A stretch of DNA of 64,000 nucleotides from Hydractinia symbiolongicarpus (GCF_029227915.1 NC_079880.1:29073501-29137500), one strand, 5' to 3'. Positions 49,908 to 63,354 are shown, counted from the stretch's first letter. The notes: generated by a model from the sequence alone, not told the origin. A program made the numbers and translations.

Positions 49908-52900
49908 TGACTATACGGGTCGAGTCCGGGATTTACGAGAAATCGCGGTTTTTCGTTTGCCGGCGATTAAACTTCTTTTATTCAGCGTCCCATCAAAAAT
50001 GAAAACATTTTTGAAAACTACAAGTCTCATGCGTTTTAGTGGTGAAAAAATAATATAAAAAATCGCTCGGGAAATGAGTTTACTTCCTGGGTACTTTCTT
50101 TGTATACTTTTAATTATACGGGCCAAGCCCGGGATTTACGGGACATGCCGGGTTTTCGTTTGCCGGCGATTAAACTTCTTTTATTCGGTGTCTCATCAAA
50201 AATGAAAACATTTTTGAAAACTACAAGTCTCATGCGTTTTAATGGTCAAAAGATAATTTAAAAAATCGTTCGGGAAGTGAGTTTACTCCCTGGGTGCTTT
50301 CTTTGTATAATTTTGACTATACGGGCCGAGTCCGGGATTTACGGGAAGTCGCGGGTTTTTGTTTGCCGGCGATTAAGCTTCTTTTATTCAGCGTCTCATC
50401 AAAAGTGAAAACATTTTCAAAAACTGCAAGTCTCATGGGCTTTAGTGGTGAAATAATAATATAAAAAATCGTTCGGGAAATGGGTTTACTCCCTGGGTAC
50501 TTTCTTTGTACACTTTTGACTATACGGGCCAAGCCCGGGATTTACGGGAAATCGCGGGTTTTTGTTTGCCGGCGATTAAACTTCTTTTATTCAGTGTCTC
50601 ATCAAAAATGAAAACATTTTTGAAAACTACAAGTCTCATGCGTTTTAGTGGTGAGAAAATAATTTAAAAAATCGTTCTGGAAAATGAGTTTACTCCCTGG
50701 GTACTTTCTTTGTATACATTCGACTACACGGGCCAAGCCCGGGATTTAGGGGAAGTCGCTGGTTTTCGTTTGCCTGCGATTAAACCTCTTTTATTAAGCG
50801 TCTCATCAAAAATGAAAACATTTTTGAAAACTACAAGTCTCATGCGTTTTAGTGGTGAAAAAATAATTTAAAAAATCGTTCTGGAAAATGAGTTTACTCC
50901 CTGGGTACTTTCTTTGTATACATTCGACTACACGGGCCAAGCCCGGGATTTAGGGGAAGTCGCTGGTTTTCGTTTGCCGGCGATTAAACCTCTTTTATTA
51001 AGCGTCTCATCAAAAATGAAAACATTTTTGAAAACTACAAGTCTCATGCGTTTTAGTGGTGAGAAAATAATTTAAAAAATCGTTCTGGAAAATGAGTTTA
51101 CTCCCTGGGTACTTTCTTTGCACACTTTTGACTTTACGGCCGAGTCCGGGATTTACGGGAAATCGCGGGCTTTCGTTTGATTTAAAAAATCGTTTAAAAA
51201 AACGTTGGGAAAATGAGTTTACTCCCTGGGTACTTTCTTTGTATACTTTTGACTATACGGGCCGAGTCCAGGATTTACGGGAAATCGCGGGTTTTCGTTT
51301 GCTGGCGATTAAACTTCTTTTATTCAGCGTCCCATCAAAAATGAAAACATTTTTGAAAAATACAAGTCTCATGCGTTTTAGTGGTGAAAAAATAATATAA
51401 AAAATCGTTCGGGAAATGAGTTTACTCCCTGGGTACTTTCTTTGTATACTTTTAATTTTACGGGCCAAGCCCGGGATTTACGAGAAATGCCGGGTTTTCG
51501 TTTGCCGGCGATTAAACTTCTTTTATTCGGTGTCTCATCAAAAATGAAAACATTTTTGAAAACTACATGTCTCATGCGTTTTAATGGTGAAAAAATACTT
51601 TAAAAAATCGTTCGGGAAGTGAGTTTGCTCCCTGGGTCCTTTCTTTGTATAATTTTGACTATACGGGCCGAGTCCGGGATTTACGGGAAGTCGCGGGTTT
51701 TCGTTTGCCGGCGATTAAGCTTCTTTTATTCAGCGTCTCATCAAAAATGAAAACATTTTCAAAAACTGCAAGTCTCATGGGCTTTAGTGGTGAAATAATA
51801 ATATAAAAAATCGTTCGGGAAATGGGTTTACTCCCTGGGTACTTTCTTTGTACACTTTTGACTATACGGGCCAAGCCCGGGATTTACGAGAAATCGCGGG
51901 TTTTTGTTTGCCGGCGATTAAACTTCTTTTATTCAGTGTCTCATCAAAAATGAAAACATTTTTGAAAACTACAAGTCTTATGCGTTTTAGTGGTGACAAA
52001 ATAATTTAAAAAATCGTTCTGGAAATGAGTTTACTCACAGGGTACTTTCTTTGTATACATTCGACTATGCGGGCCAAGCCCAGGATTTACGGGAAATCGC
52101 GGGTTTTCGTTTGCCAGCGATTAAACCTCTTTCATTAGGCGTCTCATCAAAAATTAAAACATTTTTGAAAACTACAAGTCTCATACGTTTTACTGGTGAA
52201 AAAATAATTTAAAAAATCGTTCGGGAAATGAGTTAACTCCCTGGGTACTTTCTTTGTATACATTCGACTACACGGGCCAAGCCCAGGATTTAGGTGAAAT
52301 CGCTGGTTTTCGTTTGCCGGCGATTAAACCTCCTTCATTAAGCGTCTCATCAAAAATGAAAACATTTCTGAAAACTACAAGTCTCATGCGTTTTAGTGGT
52401 GAAATAATAATTTAAAAAATCGTTCCGGAAATGAATTTACACCCTGGGTACTTTCTTTTTATACTTTTGACTATACGGGTTGAGTCCCGGATTTACGGGA
52501 AATCGCAGGTTTTCGTTTGCCGGCGATTAAACTTCTTTTATTCAGCGTCTCATCAAAAATGAAAACATTTTTGAAAACTACAAGTCTCATGCGTTTTAGT
52601 GGTGAAAAAATAATATAAAAAATCGTTCGGGAAATGAATTTACACCCTGGGTACTTTCTTTTTATACTTTTGACTATACGGGTTGAGTCCCGGATTTACG
52701 GGAAATCGCAGGTTTTCGTTTGCCGGCGATTAAACTTCTTTTATTCAGCGTCTCATCAAAAATGAAAACATTTTTGGAAACTACAAGTCTCATGCGTTTT
52801 AGTGGTGAAAAAATAATTTAAAAAATCGTTCGGGAAATGAGTTTACTCCCTGGGTACTTTCTTTGCATACTTTTGATTATACGGGCCGAGACCGGGGTTT

Positions 52901-54495
52901 ACGGGAAATGTCGGGTTTTCGTTCGCCGGCGATTAAACTTCTTTTATTCAACGTCTCATCAAAAATGAAAACATTTTTGAAAACTACAAGTCTCATGCGT
53001 TTTAGTGGTGAAAAAAATATTTAAAAAATCGTTCGGGAAATGAGTTTACTCACAGGGTACTTTCTTTGTATTCTTTTGATTATACGGGCCGAGACCGAGG
53101 TTTACGGGAAATAACGGGTTTTCGTTTGGCGGCGATTAAACTTCTTTTATTCAACGTCTCATCAAAAATGAAAACATTTTTGAAAACTACAAGTCTCATG
53201 CGTTTTAGTGGTGAGAAGATAATTTAAAAATCATTCGGGAAATGAGTTTACACCCTGGGTACTTTCTTTGTATACTTTTGACTTTACAGGCCGAGTCCGG
53301 GATTTACGGGAAATCGCAGGTTTTCGTTTGCCGGCGTTTAAACTGCTTTTATTCAGCGTCTCATCAAAAATGAAAACAAGTTTGAAGATTACAAGTCTCA
53401 TGCGATTTAGTGGTGAAAAAATAATTTAAAAAATCGTTCGGGAAATGAGTTTACTCCCTGGGTACTTTCTTTGTATACTTTTGACTATACGGGCCAAGCC
53501 CGGGATTTACAGGAAATCGCGGGTTTTCGTTTGCCGGCGATTAAACTTCTTTTGTTCAGCGTCTCATCAAAAATGAAAACATTTTTGAAAACTACAAGTC
53601 TTATGCGTTTTAGTGGTGAAAAAATATATTAAAAAATCGTTCTGGAAATGAGTTTACTCACAGGGTACTTTCTTTGTATACATTCGACTATACGGGCCAA
53701 GCCCAGGATTTACGGGAAATAGCGGGTTTTCGTTTGCCGGCGATTAAACCTCTTTCACTAGGCGTCTCATCAAAAATGAAAACATTTTTGAAAACTACAA
53801 GTCTCATGCGTTTTAGTGGTGAAAAAAATATTTAAAAAATCGTTCGGGAAATGAGTTTACTCCCTGGGTACTTTCTTTGGATACATTCGACTATACGGGC
53901 CAAGCCCGGGATTTACGGGTAATCGCGGGTTTTCATTTGCCGGCAATTAAACATCTTTTATTCAGCGTCTCATCAAAAATGAAAACATTTTTGAAAACTG
54001 CAAGTCTCATGCGTTTTAGTGGTGAAAAAATAATTTAAAAAATCGTTCGGGAAATGAGTTTACTCCCTGGGTACTTTCTTTGTATACTTTTGATTATACG
54101 GGCCGAGACCGGGGTTTACGGGAAATGTCGGGTTTTCGTTCGCCGGCGATTAAACTTCTTTTATTCAACGTCTCATCAAAAATGAAAACATTTTTGAAAA
54201 CTACAAGTCTCATGCGTTTTAGTGGTGACAAGATAATTTAAAAATCGTTTGGGAAATGAGTTTACACCCTGGGTACTTTCTTTGTATTCTTTTGATTATA
54301 CGGGCCGAGACCGGGGTTTACGGGAAATAACGGGTTTTCGTTTGGCGGCGATTAAACTTCTTTTGTTCAGCGTCTCATCAAAAATGAAAACATTTTTGAA
54401 AACTACAAGTCTTATGCGTTTTAGTGGTGAAAAAATATATTAAAAAATCGTTCTGGAAATGAGTTTACTCACAGGGTACTTTCTTTGTATACATT
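49908..54495 (+). repeat. Large tandem duplication, copy 1 (~4,588 bp)
   Basis: It begins at GACTATACGGGTCGAG. The following unit starts again with the same motif at 54,496, so the copies are directly adjacent. It contains short monomer type B at 51,093, two GGATTTAGGGGAAGTCGCTGG monomers, type K at about 53.24 kb and one 811-bp unit. The offset to copy 2 is 4,588 bp until about 51.95 kb and 4,385 bp after it. Confidence 0.85.
51093..51213 (+). repeat. Short monomer type B, 121 bp
   Basis: Type-B junction with GCGGGCTTTCGTTTG (GGGTTTTCG elsewhere) and TTTGCACAC. Repeated at 55,681 (offset 4,588 bp). Confidence 0.9.
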
Positions 54496-57400
54496 CGACT
54501 ATACGGGTCGAGTCCGGGATTTACGAGAAATCGCGGTTTTTCGTTTGCCGGCGATTAAACTTCTTTTATTCAGCGTCCCATCAAAAATGAAAACATTTTT
54601 GAAAACTACAAGTCCCATGCGTTTTAGTGGTGAAAAAATAATATAAAAAATCGCTCGGGAAATGAGTTTACTTCCTGGGTACTTTCTTTGTATACTTTTA
54701 ATTATACGGGCCAAGCCCGGGATTTACGGGACATGCCGGGTTTTCGTTTGCCGGCGATTAAACTTCTTTTATTCGGTGTCTCATCAAAAATGAAAACATT
54801 TTTGAAAACTACAAGTCTCATGCGTTTTAATGGTCAAAAGATAATTTAAAAAATCGTTCGGGAAGTGAGTTTACTCCCTGGGTGCTTTCTTTGTATAATT
54901 TTAACTATACGGGCCGAGTCCGGGATTTACGGGAAGTCGCGGGTTTTTGTTTGCCGGCGATTAAGCTTCTTTTATTCAGCGTCTCATCAAAAGTGAAAAC
55001 ATTTTCAAAAACTGCAAGTCTCATGGGCTTTAGTGGTGAAATAATAATATAAAAAATCGTTCGGGAAATGGGTTTACTCCCTGGGTACTTTCTTTGTACA
55101 CTTTTGACTATACGGGCCAAGCCCGGGATTTACGGGAAATCGCGGGTTTTTGTTTGCCGGCGATTAAACTTCTTTTATTCAGTGTCTCATCAAAAATGAA
55201 AACATTTTTGAAAACTACAAGTCTCATGCGTTTTAGTGGTGAGAAAATAATTTAAAAAATCGTTCTGGAAAATGAGTTTACTCCCTGGGTACTTTCTTTG
55301 TATACATTCGACTACACGGGCCAAGCCCGGGATTTAGGGGAAGTCGCTGGTTTTCGTTTGCCTGCGATTAAACCTCTTTTATTAAGCGTCTCATCAAAAA
55401 TGAAAACATTTTTGAAAACTACAAGTCTCATGCGTTTTAGTGGTGAAAAAATAATTTAAAAAATCGTTCTGGAAAATGAGTTTACTCCCTGGGTACTTTC
55501 TTTGTATACATTCGACTACACGGGCCAAGCCCGGGATTTAGGGGAAGTCGCTGGTTTTCGTTTGCCGGCGATTAAACCTCTTTTATTAAGCGTCTCATCA
55601 AAAATGAAAACATTTTTGAAAACTACAAGTCTCATGCGTTTTAGTGGTGAGAAAATAATTTAAAAAATCGTTCTGGAAAATGAGTTTACTCCCTGGGTAC
55701 TTTCTTTGCACACTTTTGACTTTACGGCCGAGTCCGGGATTTACGGGAAATCGCGGGCTTTCGTTTGATTTAAAAAATCGTTTAAAAAAACGTTGGGAAA
55801 ATGAGTTTACTCCCTGGGTACTTTCTTTGTATACTTTTGACTATACGGGCCGAGTCCAGGATTTACGGGAAATCGCGGGTTTTCGTTTGCTGGCGATTAA
55901 ACTTCTTTTATTCAGCGTCCCATCAAAAATGAAAACATTTTTGAAAAATACAAGTCTCATGCGTTTTAGTGGTGAAAAAATAATATAAAAAATCGTTCGG
56001 GAAATGAGTTTACTCCCTGGGTACTTTCTTTGTATACTTTTAATTTTACGGGCCAAGCCCGGGATTTACGAGAAATGCCGGGTTTTCGTTTGCCGGCGAT
56101 TAAACTTCTTTTATTCGGTGTCTCATCAAAAATGAAAACATTTTTGAAAACTACATGTCTCATGCGTTTTAATGGTGAAAAAATACTTTAAAAAATCGTT
56201 CGGGAAGTGAGTTTGCTCCCTGGGTCCTTTCTTTGTATAATTTTGACTATACGGGCCGAGTCCGGGATTTACGGGAAGTCGCGGGTTTTCGTTTGCCGGC
56301 GATTAAGCTTCTTTTATTCAGCGTCTCATCAAAAATGAAAACATTTTCAAAAACTGCAAGTCTCATGGGCTTTAGTGGTGAAATAATAATATAAAAAATC
56401 GTTCGGGAAATGGGTTTACTCCCTGGGTACTTTCTTTGTACACTTTTGACTATACGGGCCAAGCCCGGGATTTACGAGAAATCGCGGGTTTTTGTTTGCC
56501 GGCGATTAAACTTCTTTTATTCAGTGTCTCATCAAAAATTAAAACATTTTTGAAAACTACAAGTCTCATACGTTTTACTGGTGAAAAAATAATTTAAAAA
56601 ATCGTTCGGGAAATGAGTTAACTCCCTGGGTACTTTCTTTGTATACATTCGACTACACGGGCCAAGCCCAGGATTTAGGTGAAATCGCTGGTTTTCGTTT
56701 GCCGGCGATTAAACCTCCTTCATTAAGCGTCTCATCAAAAATGAAAACATTTCTGAAAACTACAAGACTCATGCGTTTTAGTGGTGAAATAATAATTTAA
56801 AAAATCGTTCCGGAAATGAATTTACACCCTGGGTACTTTCTTTTTATACTTTTGACTATACGGGTTGAGTCCCGGATTTACGGGAAATCGCAGGTTTTCG
56901 TTTGCCGGCGATTAAACTTCTTTTATTCAGCGTCTCATCAAAAATGAAAACATTTTTGAAAACTACAAGTCTCATGCGTTTTAGTGGTGAAAAAATAATA
57001 TAAAAAATCGTTCGGGAAATGAATTTACACCCTGGGTACTTTCTTTTTATACTTTTGACTATACGGGTTGAGTCCCGGATTTACGGGAAATCGCAGGTTT
57101 TCGTTTGCCGGCGATTAAACTTCTTTTATTCAGCGTCTCATCAAAAATGAAAACATTTTTGGAAACTACAAGTCTCATGCGTTTTAGTGGTGAAAAAATA
57201 ATTTAAAAAATCGTTCGGGAAATGAGTTTACTCCCTGGGTACTTTCTTTGTATACTTTTGATTATACGGGCCGAGACCGGGGTTTACGGGAAATGTCGGG
57301 TTTTCGTTCGCCGGCGATTAAACTTCTTTTATTCAACGTCTCATCAAAAATGAAAACATTTTTGAAAACTACAAGTCTCATGCGTTTTAGTGGTGAAAAA

Positions 57401-58880
57401 AATATTTAAAAAATCGTTCGGGAAATGAGTTTACTCACAGGGTACTTTCTTTGTATTCTTTTGATTATACGGGCCGAGACCGAGGTTTACGGGAAATAAC
57501 GGGTTTTCGTTTGGCGGGGATTAAACTTCTTTTATTCAACGTCTCATCAAAAATGAAAACATTTTTGAAAACTACAAGTCTCATGCGTTTTAGTGGTGAG
57601 AAGATAATTTAAAAATCATTCGGGAAATGAGTTTACACCCTGGGTACTTTCTTTGTATACTTTTGACTTTACAGGCCGAGTCCGGGATTTACGGGAAATC
57701 GCAGGTTTTCGTTTGCCGGCGTTTAAACTGCTTTTATTCAGCGTCTCATCAAAAATGAAAACAAGTTTGAAGATTACAAGTCTCATGCGATTTAGTGGTG
57801 AAAAAATAATTTAAAAAATCGTTCGGGAAATGAGTTTACTCCCTGGGTACTTTCTTTGTATACTTTTGACTATACGGGCCAAGCCCGGGATTTACAGGAA
57901 ATCGCGGGTTTTCGTTTGCCGGCGATTAAACTTCTTTTGTTCAGCGTCTCATCAAAAATGAAAACATTTTTGAAAACTACAAGTCTTATGCGTTTTAGTG
58001 GTGAAAAAATATATTAAAAAATCGTTCTGGAAATGAGTTTACTCACAGGGTACTTTCTTTGTATACATTCGACTATACGGGCCAAGCCCAGGATTTACGG
58101 GAAATAGCGGGTTTTCGTTTGCCGGCGATTAAACCTCTTTCACTAGGCGTCTCATCAAAAATGAAAACATTTTTGAAAACTACAAGTCTCATGCGTTTTA
58201 GTGGTGAAAAAAATATTTAAAAAATCGTTCGGGAAATGAGTTTACTCCCTGGGTACTTTCTTTGGATACATTCGACTATACGGGCCAAGCCCGGGATTTA
58301 CGGGGAATCGCGGGTTTTCATTTGCCGGCAATTAAACCTCTTTTATTCAGCGTCTCATCAAAAATGAAAACATTTTTGAAAACTGCAAGTCTCATGCGTT
58401 TTAGTGGTGAAAAAATAATTTAAAAAATCGTTCGGGAAATGAGTTTACTCCCTGGGTACTTTCTTTGTATACTTTTGATTATACGGGCCGAGACCGGGGT
58501 TTACGGGAAATGTCGGGTTTTCGTTCGCCGGCGATTAAACTTCTTTTATTCAACGTCTCATCAAAAATGAAAACATTTTTGAAAACTACAAGTCTCATGC
58601 GTTTTAGTGGTGACAAGATAATTTAAAAATCGTTTGGGAAATGAGTTTACACCCTGGGTACTTTCTTTGTATTCTTTTGATTATACGGGCCGAGACCGGG
58701 GTTTACGGGAAATAACGGGTTTTCGTTTGGCGGCGATTAAACTTCTTTTGTTCAGCGTCTCATCAAAAATGAAAACATTTTTGAAAACTACAAGTCTTAT
58801 GCGTTTTAGTGGTGAAAAAATATATTAAAAAATCGTTCTGGAAATGAGTTTACTCACAGGGTACTTTCTTTGTATACATT
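54496..58880 (+). repeat. Large tandem duplication, copy 2 (~4,385 bp, one monomer lost)
   Basis: Nearly identical to 49,908-54,495. It lacks one monomer, the CTTATG/GTGACAAAATAATTT unit present at about 51,935-52,138 in copy 1. At the loss point AAAAATTAAAACATT is shared with 52,151. Only a few substitutions were noticed, such as TTAAACATC for TTAAACCTC and TTTAACTATAC for TTTGACTATAC. The high identity implies recent unequal exchange. Confidence 0.85.
55681..55801 (+). repeat. Short monomer type B, 121 bp
   Basis: Same as 51,093, including GGGCTTTCG and TTTGCACAC. Lies in copy 2 of the large tandem duplication. Confidence 0.9.
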
Positions 58881-60041
58881 CGACTATACGGGCCAAGCCC
58901 GGGATTTACGGGAAATAGCGGGTTTTCGTTTGCCGGCGATTAAACCTCTTTCATTAGGCGTCTCATCAAAAATGAAAACATTTTTGAAAACTACAAGTCT
59001 CATGCGTTTTAGTGGTGAAAAAAATATTTAAAAAATCGTTCGGGAAATGAGTTTACTCCCTGGGTACTTTCTTTGGATACATTCGACTATACGGGCCAAG
59101 CCCGGGATTTACGGGAAATCGCGGGTTTTCATTTGCCGGCAATTAAACCTCTTTTATTCAGCGTCTCATCAAAAATGAAAACATTTTTGAAAACTGCAAG
59201 TCTCATGCGTTTTAGTGGTGAAAAAATAATTTAAAAAATCGTTCGGGAAATGAGTTTACTCCCTGGGTACTTTCTTTGTATACTTTTGATTATACGGGCC
59301 GAGACCGGGGTTTACGGGAAATGTCGGGTTTTCGTTCGCCGGCGATTAAACTTCTTTTATTCAACGTCTCATCAAAAATGAAAACATTTTTAAAAACTAC
59401 AAGTCTCATGCGTTTTAGTGGTGACAAGATAATTTAAAAATCGTTTGGGAAATGAGTTTACACCCTGGGTACTTTCTTTGTATTCTTTTGATTATACGGG
59501 CCGAGACCGGGGTTTACGGGAAATAACGGGTTTTCGTTTGGCGGCGATTAAACTTCTTTTGTTCAGCGTCTCATCAAAAATGAAAACATTTTTGAAAACT
59601 ACAAGTCTTATGCGTTTTAGTGGTGAAAAAAATATATTAAAAAATCGTTCTGGAAATGAGTTTACTCACAGGGTACTTTCTTTGTATACATTCGACTATA
59701 CGGGCCAAGCCCGGGATTTACGGGAAATAGCGGGTTTTCGTTTGCCGGCGATTAAACCTCTTTCATTAGGCGTCTCATCAAAAATGAAAACATTTTTGAA
59801 AACTACAAGTCTCATGCGTTTTAGTGGTGAAAAAAATATTTAAAAAATCGTTCGGGAAATGAGTTTACTCCCTGGGTACTTTCTTTGGATACATTCGACT
59901 ATACGGGCCAAGCCCGGGATTTACGGGAAATCGCGGGTTTTCATTTGCCGGCAATTAAACCTCTTTTATTCAGCGTCTCATCAAAAATGAAAACATTTTT
60001 GAAAACTGCAAGTCTCATGCGTTTTAGTGGTGAAAAAATAA
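58027..60041 (+). repeat. 811-bp (4-monomer) tandem repeat, 2.5 copies
   Basis: Units start at TCGTTCTGGAAATGAG at about 58,026, 58,837 and 59,648 (the last partial). Each holds a GGGAAATAGCGGG monomer, a CTTTGGATACATTCG monomer, a GTTCGCCGGCG monomer and a TATTCTTTTGATTATAC/TTTGGCGGCG monomer. One earlier single copy lies at about 53,642-54,452. The first tandem copy keeps CACTAGGCG where the later ones have CATTAGGCG. Confidence 0.85.
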
Positions 60042-61280
60042 TTTAAAAAATCGTTCGGGAAATGAGTTTACTCCCTGGGTACCTTCTTTGTATACTTTTG
60101 ACTATACAGGCCGAGTCCGGGATTTACGGGAAGTCGCGGGTTTTCGTTTGACGGCGATTAAACTTCTTTTATTCAGCGTCTCATCAAAATGAAAACATTT
60201 TTAAAAACCACAAGTCTCATGCGTTTTAGTGGTGAAAAGATAATTTGAAAAATCGTTCGGGAAATGAGTTTACACCCTGGGTACTTTCTTTGTATACTTT
60301 TGACTATACGGGCCGAGTCCGGGATTTACGGGAAGTCGCGGGTTTTCGTTTGCCGGTGATTAAACTTCTTTTATTCAGCGTCTCATCAAAAATGAAAACA
60401 TTTTTAAAAACTACAAGTTTCATGGGCTTTAGAGGTGAAATAATAATTTAAAAAATCGTTCGGGTAATGAGTTTACACCCTGGGTACTTTCTTTGTATAC
60501 TTTTGACTATACGGGCCGAGTCCGGGATTTACGGGAAATCGCAGGTTTTCGTTTGCCGGCGATTAAATTTCTTTTATTAAGCGTCTCATCAAAAATGAAA
60601 ACATTTTTGAAAACTACATGTCTCATGCGTTTTAGTGGTGAAAAAATAATTTAAAAAATTGTTCGTGAAATGAGTTTACTCCCTTGGTACTTTCTTTGTA
60701 TACTTTTGATTATACGGGCGCCAGTCCGGGGTTTACAGGAAATGGCGGGTTTTCGTTTGCCGGCGATTAAACTTCTTTTATTCAGCGTGTCATCAAAAAT
60801 GAAAACATTTTTAAAAACTACAAGTCTTATGCCTTTTAGTGGTGAAAAAATAATTTAAAAAATCGTTCTGGAAATGAGTTTACTCACAGGGTACTTTCTT
60901 TGTATACATTGGACTATACGGGCCAAGCCCGGGATTTACGGGAAATCGCGGGTTTTCGTTTGCCGGCGATTAAACCTCTTTCATTAAGCGTCTCATCAAA
61001 AATGAAAACATTTTTGAAAACTACAAGTCTCATGCGTTTTAGTGGTGAAAAAAAAATTTAAAAAATCGTTCGGGAAATGAGTTTACTCCCTGGGTACTTT
61101 CTTTGTATACATTCGACTACACGGGCCAAGCCCGGGATTTAGGGGAAATCGCTGGTTTTCGTTTGCCGGCGATTAAACCTCTTTTCTTAAGCGTCTCATC
61201 AAAAATGAAAACATTTTTGAAAACTACATGTCTCATGCGTTTTAGTGGTGAAAAAATAATTTAAAAAATCGTTCGGAAAA

Positions 61281-61402
61281 TGAGTTTACTCCCTGGGTAC
61301 TTTCTTTGCATACTTTTGACTTTACGGGCCGAGTCCGGGATTTACAGGAAATCGCGGGTTTTCGTTTCATTTAAAAAATCGTTTAAAAAAACGTTGGGAA
61401 AA
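61281..61402 (+). repeat. Short monomer type A, 122 bp
   Basis: Type-A junction. Like 49,019 it is followed by the GCAGG/GATTAAATTTC monomer and not the ACGAGAAATCG one. Confidence 0.9.
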
Positions 61403-62012
61403 TGAGTTTACTCCCTGGGTACTTTCTTTGTATACTTTTGACTATACGGGCCGAGTCCGGGATTTACGGGAAATCGCAGGTTTTCGTTTGCCGGCGATTA
61501 AATTTCTTTTATTCAGCGTCTCATCAAAAATGAAAACATTTTTGAAAACTACAAGTCTCATGCGTTTTAGTGGTGAAAAAATAATTTAAAAAATTGTTCG
61601 TGAAATGAGTTTACTCCCTTGGTACTTTCTTTGTATACTTTTGATTATACGGGCCCCAGTCCGGGGTTTACAGGAAATGGCGGGTTTTCGTTTGCCGGCG
61701 ATTAAACCTCTTTCATTAAGCGTCTCATCAAAAATGAAAACATTTTTGAAAACTACAAGTCTCATGCGTTTTAGTGGTGAAAAAAAAATTTAAAAAATCG
61801 TTCGGGAAATGAGTTTACTCCCTGGGTACTTTCTTTGTATACATTCGACTACACGGGCCAAGCCCGGGATTTAGGGAAAATCGCTGGTTTTCGTTTGCCG
61901 GCGATTAAACCTCTTTTCTTAAGCGTCTCATCAAAAATGAAAACATTTTTGAAAACTACATGTCTCATGCGTTTTAGTGGTGAAAAAATAATTTAAAAAA
62001 TCGTTCGGAAAA

Positions 62013-62134
62013 TGAGTTTACTCCCTGGGTACTTTCTTTGCATACTTTTGACTTTACGGGCCGAGTCCGGGATTTACAGGAAATCGCGGGTTTTCGTTTC
62101 ATTTAAAAAATCGTTTAAAAAAACGTTGGGAAAA
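62013..62134 (+). repeat. Short monomer type A, 122 bp
   Basis: Type-A junction. Followed by the ACGAGAAATCGCGG monomer, the order seen in superrepeat copies 1-3. Confidence 0.9.
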
Positions 62135-63354
62135 TGAGTTTACTCCCTGGGTACTTTCTTTGTATACTTTTGACTATACGGGCCGAGTCCGGGATTTACG
62201 AGAAATCGCGGTTTTTCGTTTGCCGGCGATTAAACTTCTTTTATTCAGCGTCCCATCAAAAATGAAAACATTTTTGAAAACTACAAGTCTCATGCGTTTT
62301 AGTGGTGAAAAAATAATATAAAAAATCGCACGGGAAATGAGTTTACTTCCTGGGTACTTTCTTTGTATACTTTTAATTATACGGGCCAAGCCCGGGATTT
62401 ACGGGACATGCCGGGTTTTCGTTTGCCGGCGATTAAACTTCTTTTATTCGGTGTCTCATCAAAAATGAAAACATTTTTGAAAACTACAAGTCTCATGCGT
62501 TTTAATGGTCAAAAGATAATTTAAAAAATCGTTCGGGAAGTGAGTTTACTCCCTGGGTGCTTTCTTTGTATAATTTTGACTATACGGGCCGAGTCCGGGA
62601 TTTACGGGAAGTCGCGGGTTTTCGTTTGTCGGCAATTAAACTTCTTTTATTCAGCGTCTCATCAAAAATGAAAACATTTTTGAAAAATACAAGTCTTATG
62701 CGTTTTAGTGGTGAAAAAATAATTTAAAAAATCGTTCTGGAAATGAGTTTACTCACAGGGTACTTTCTTTGTATACATTCGACTATACGGGCCAAGCCCG
62801 GGATTTACGGGAAATCGCGGGTTTTCGTTTGCCGGCGATTAAACCTCTTTCATTAAGCGTCTCATCAAAAATGAAAACATTTTTGAAAACTACAAGTCTC
62901 ATGCGTTTTAGTGGTGAAAAAAAAATTTAAAAAATCGTTCGGGAAATGAGTTTACTCCCTGGGTACTTTCTTTGTATACATTCGACTACACGGGCCAAGC
63001 CCGGGATTTAGGGGAAGTCGCTGGTTTTCGTTTGCCGGCGATTAAACCTCTTTTATTAAGCGTCTCATCAAAAATGAAAACATTTTTGAAAACTACAAGT
63101 CTCATGCGTTTTAGTGGTGAAAAAATAATTTAAAAAATCGTTCTGGAAAATGAGTTTACTCCCTGGGTACTTTCTTTGTATACATTCGACTACACGGGCC
63201 AAGCCCGGGATTTAGGGGAAGTCGCTGGTTTTCGTTTGCCGGCGATTAAACCTCTTTTATTAAGCGTCTCATCAAAAATGAAAACATTTTTGAAAACTAC
63301 AAGTCTCATGCGTTTTAGTGGTGAGAAAATAATTTAAAAAATCGTTCTGGAAAA

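Larger units (their letters stand above)
48184..60041 (+). repeat. Zone 4 superrepeat copy 4 (~11.9 kb, strongly expanded)
   Basis: It starts with the same first monomer as copies 1-3. It contains a repeated short-type-A segment (49.02 and 49.75 kb), the ~4.6-kb tandem duplication and the 811-bp tandem copies. No further copy of the exact start monomer occurs before the window ends. A related GATAATTTGAAAAATCG monomer at 60,242 has GAAGTCGCGGG in place of GAAATCGCAGG. Confidence 0.75.

Noticed and set aside
59445-59843. Longest open frame (132 codons, + strand), with similar 115- and 125-codon frames at 20,144, 24,817 and 25,821
   Set aside because: The frame crosses two monomers only because a 1-bp length change offsets the 203-bp frame shift. 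The peptide is just two translated monomers. Start, stop and frame vary between copies of the same DNA, and both strands give equally long frames.
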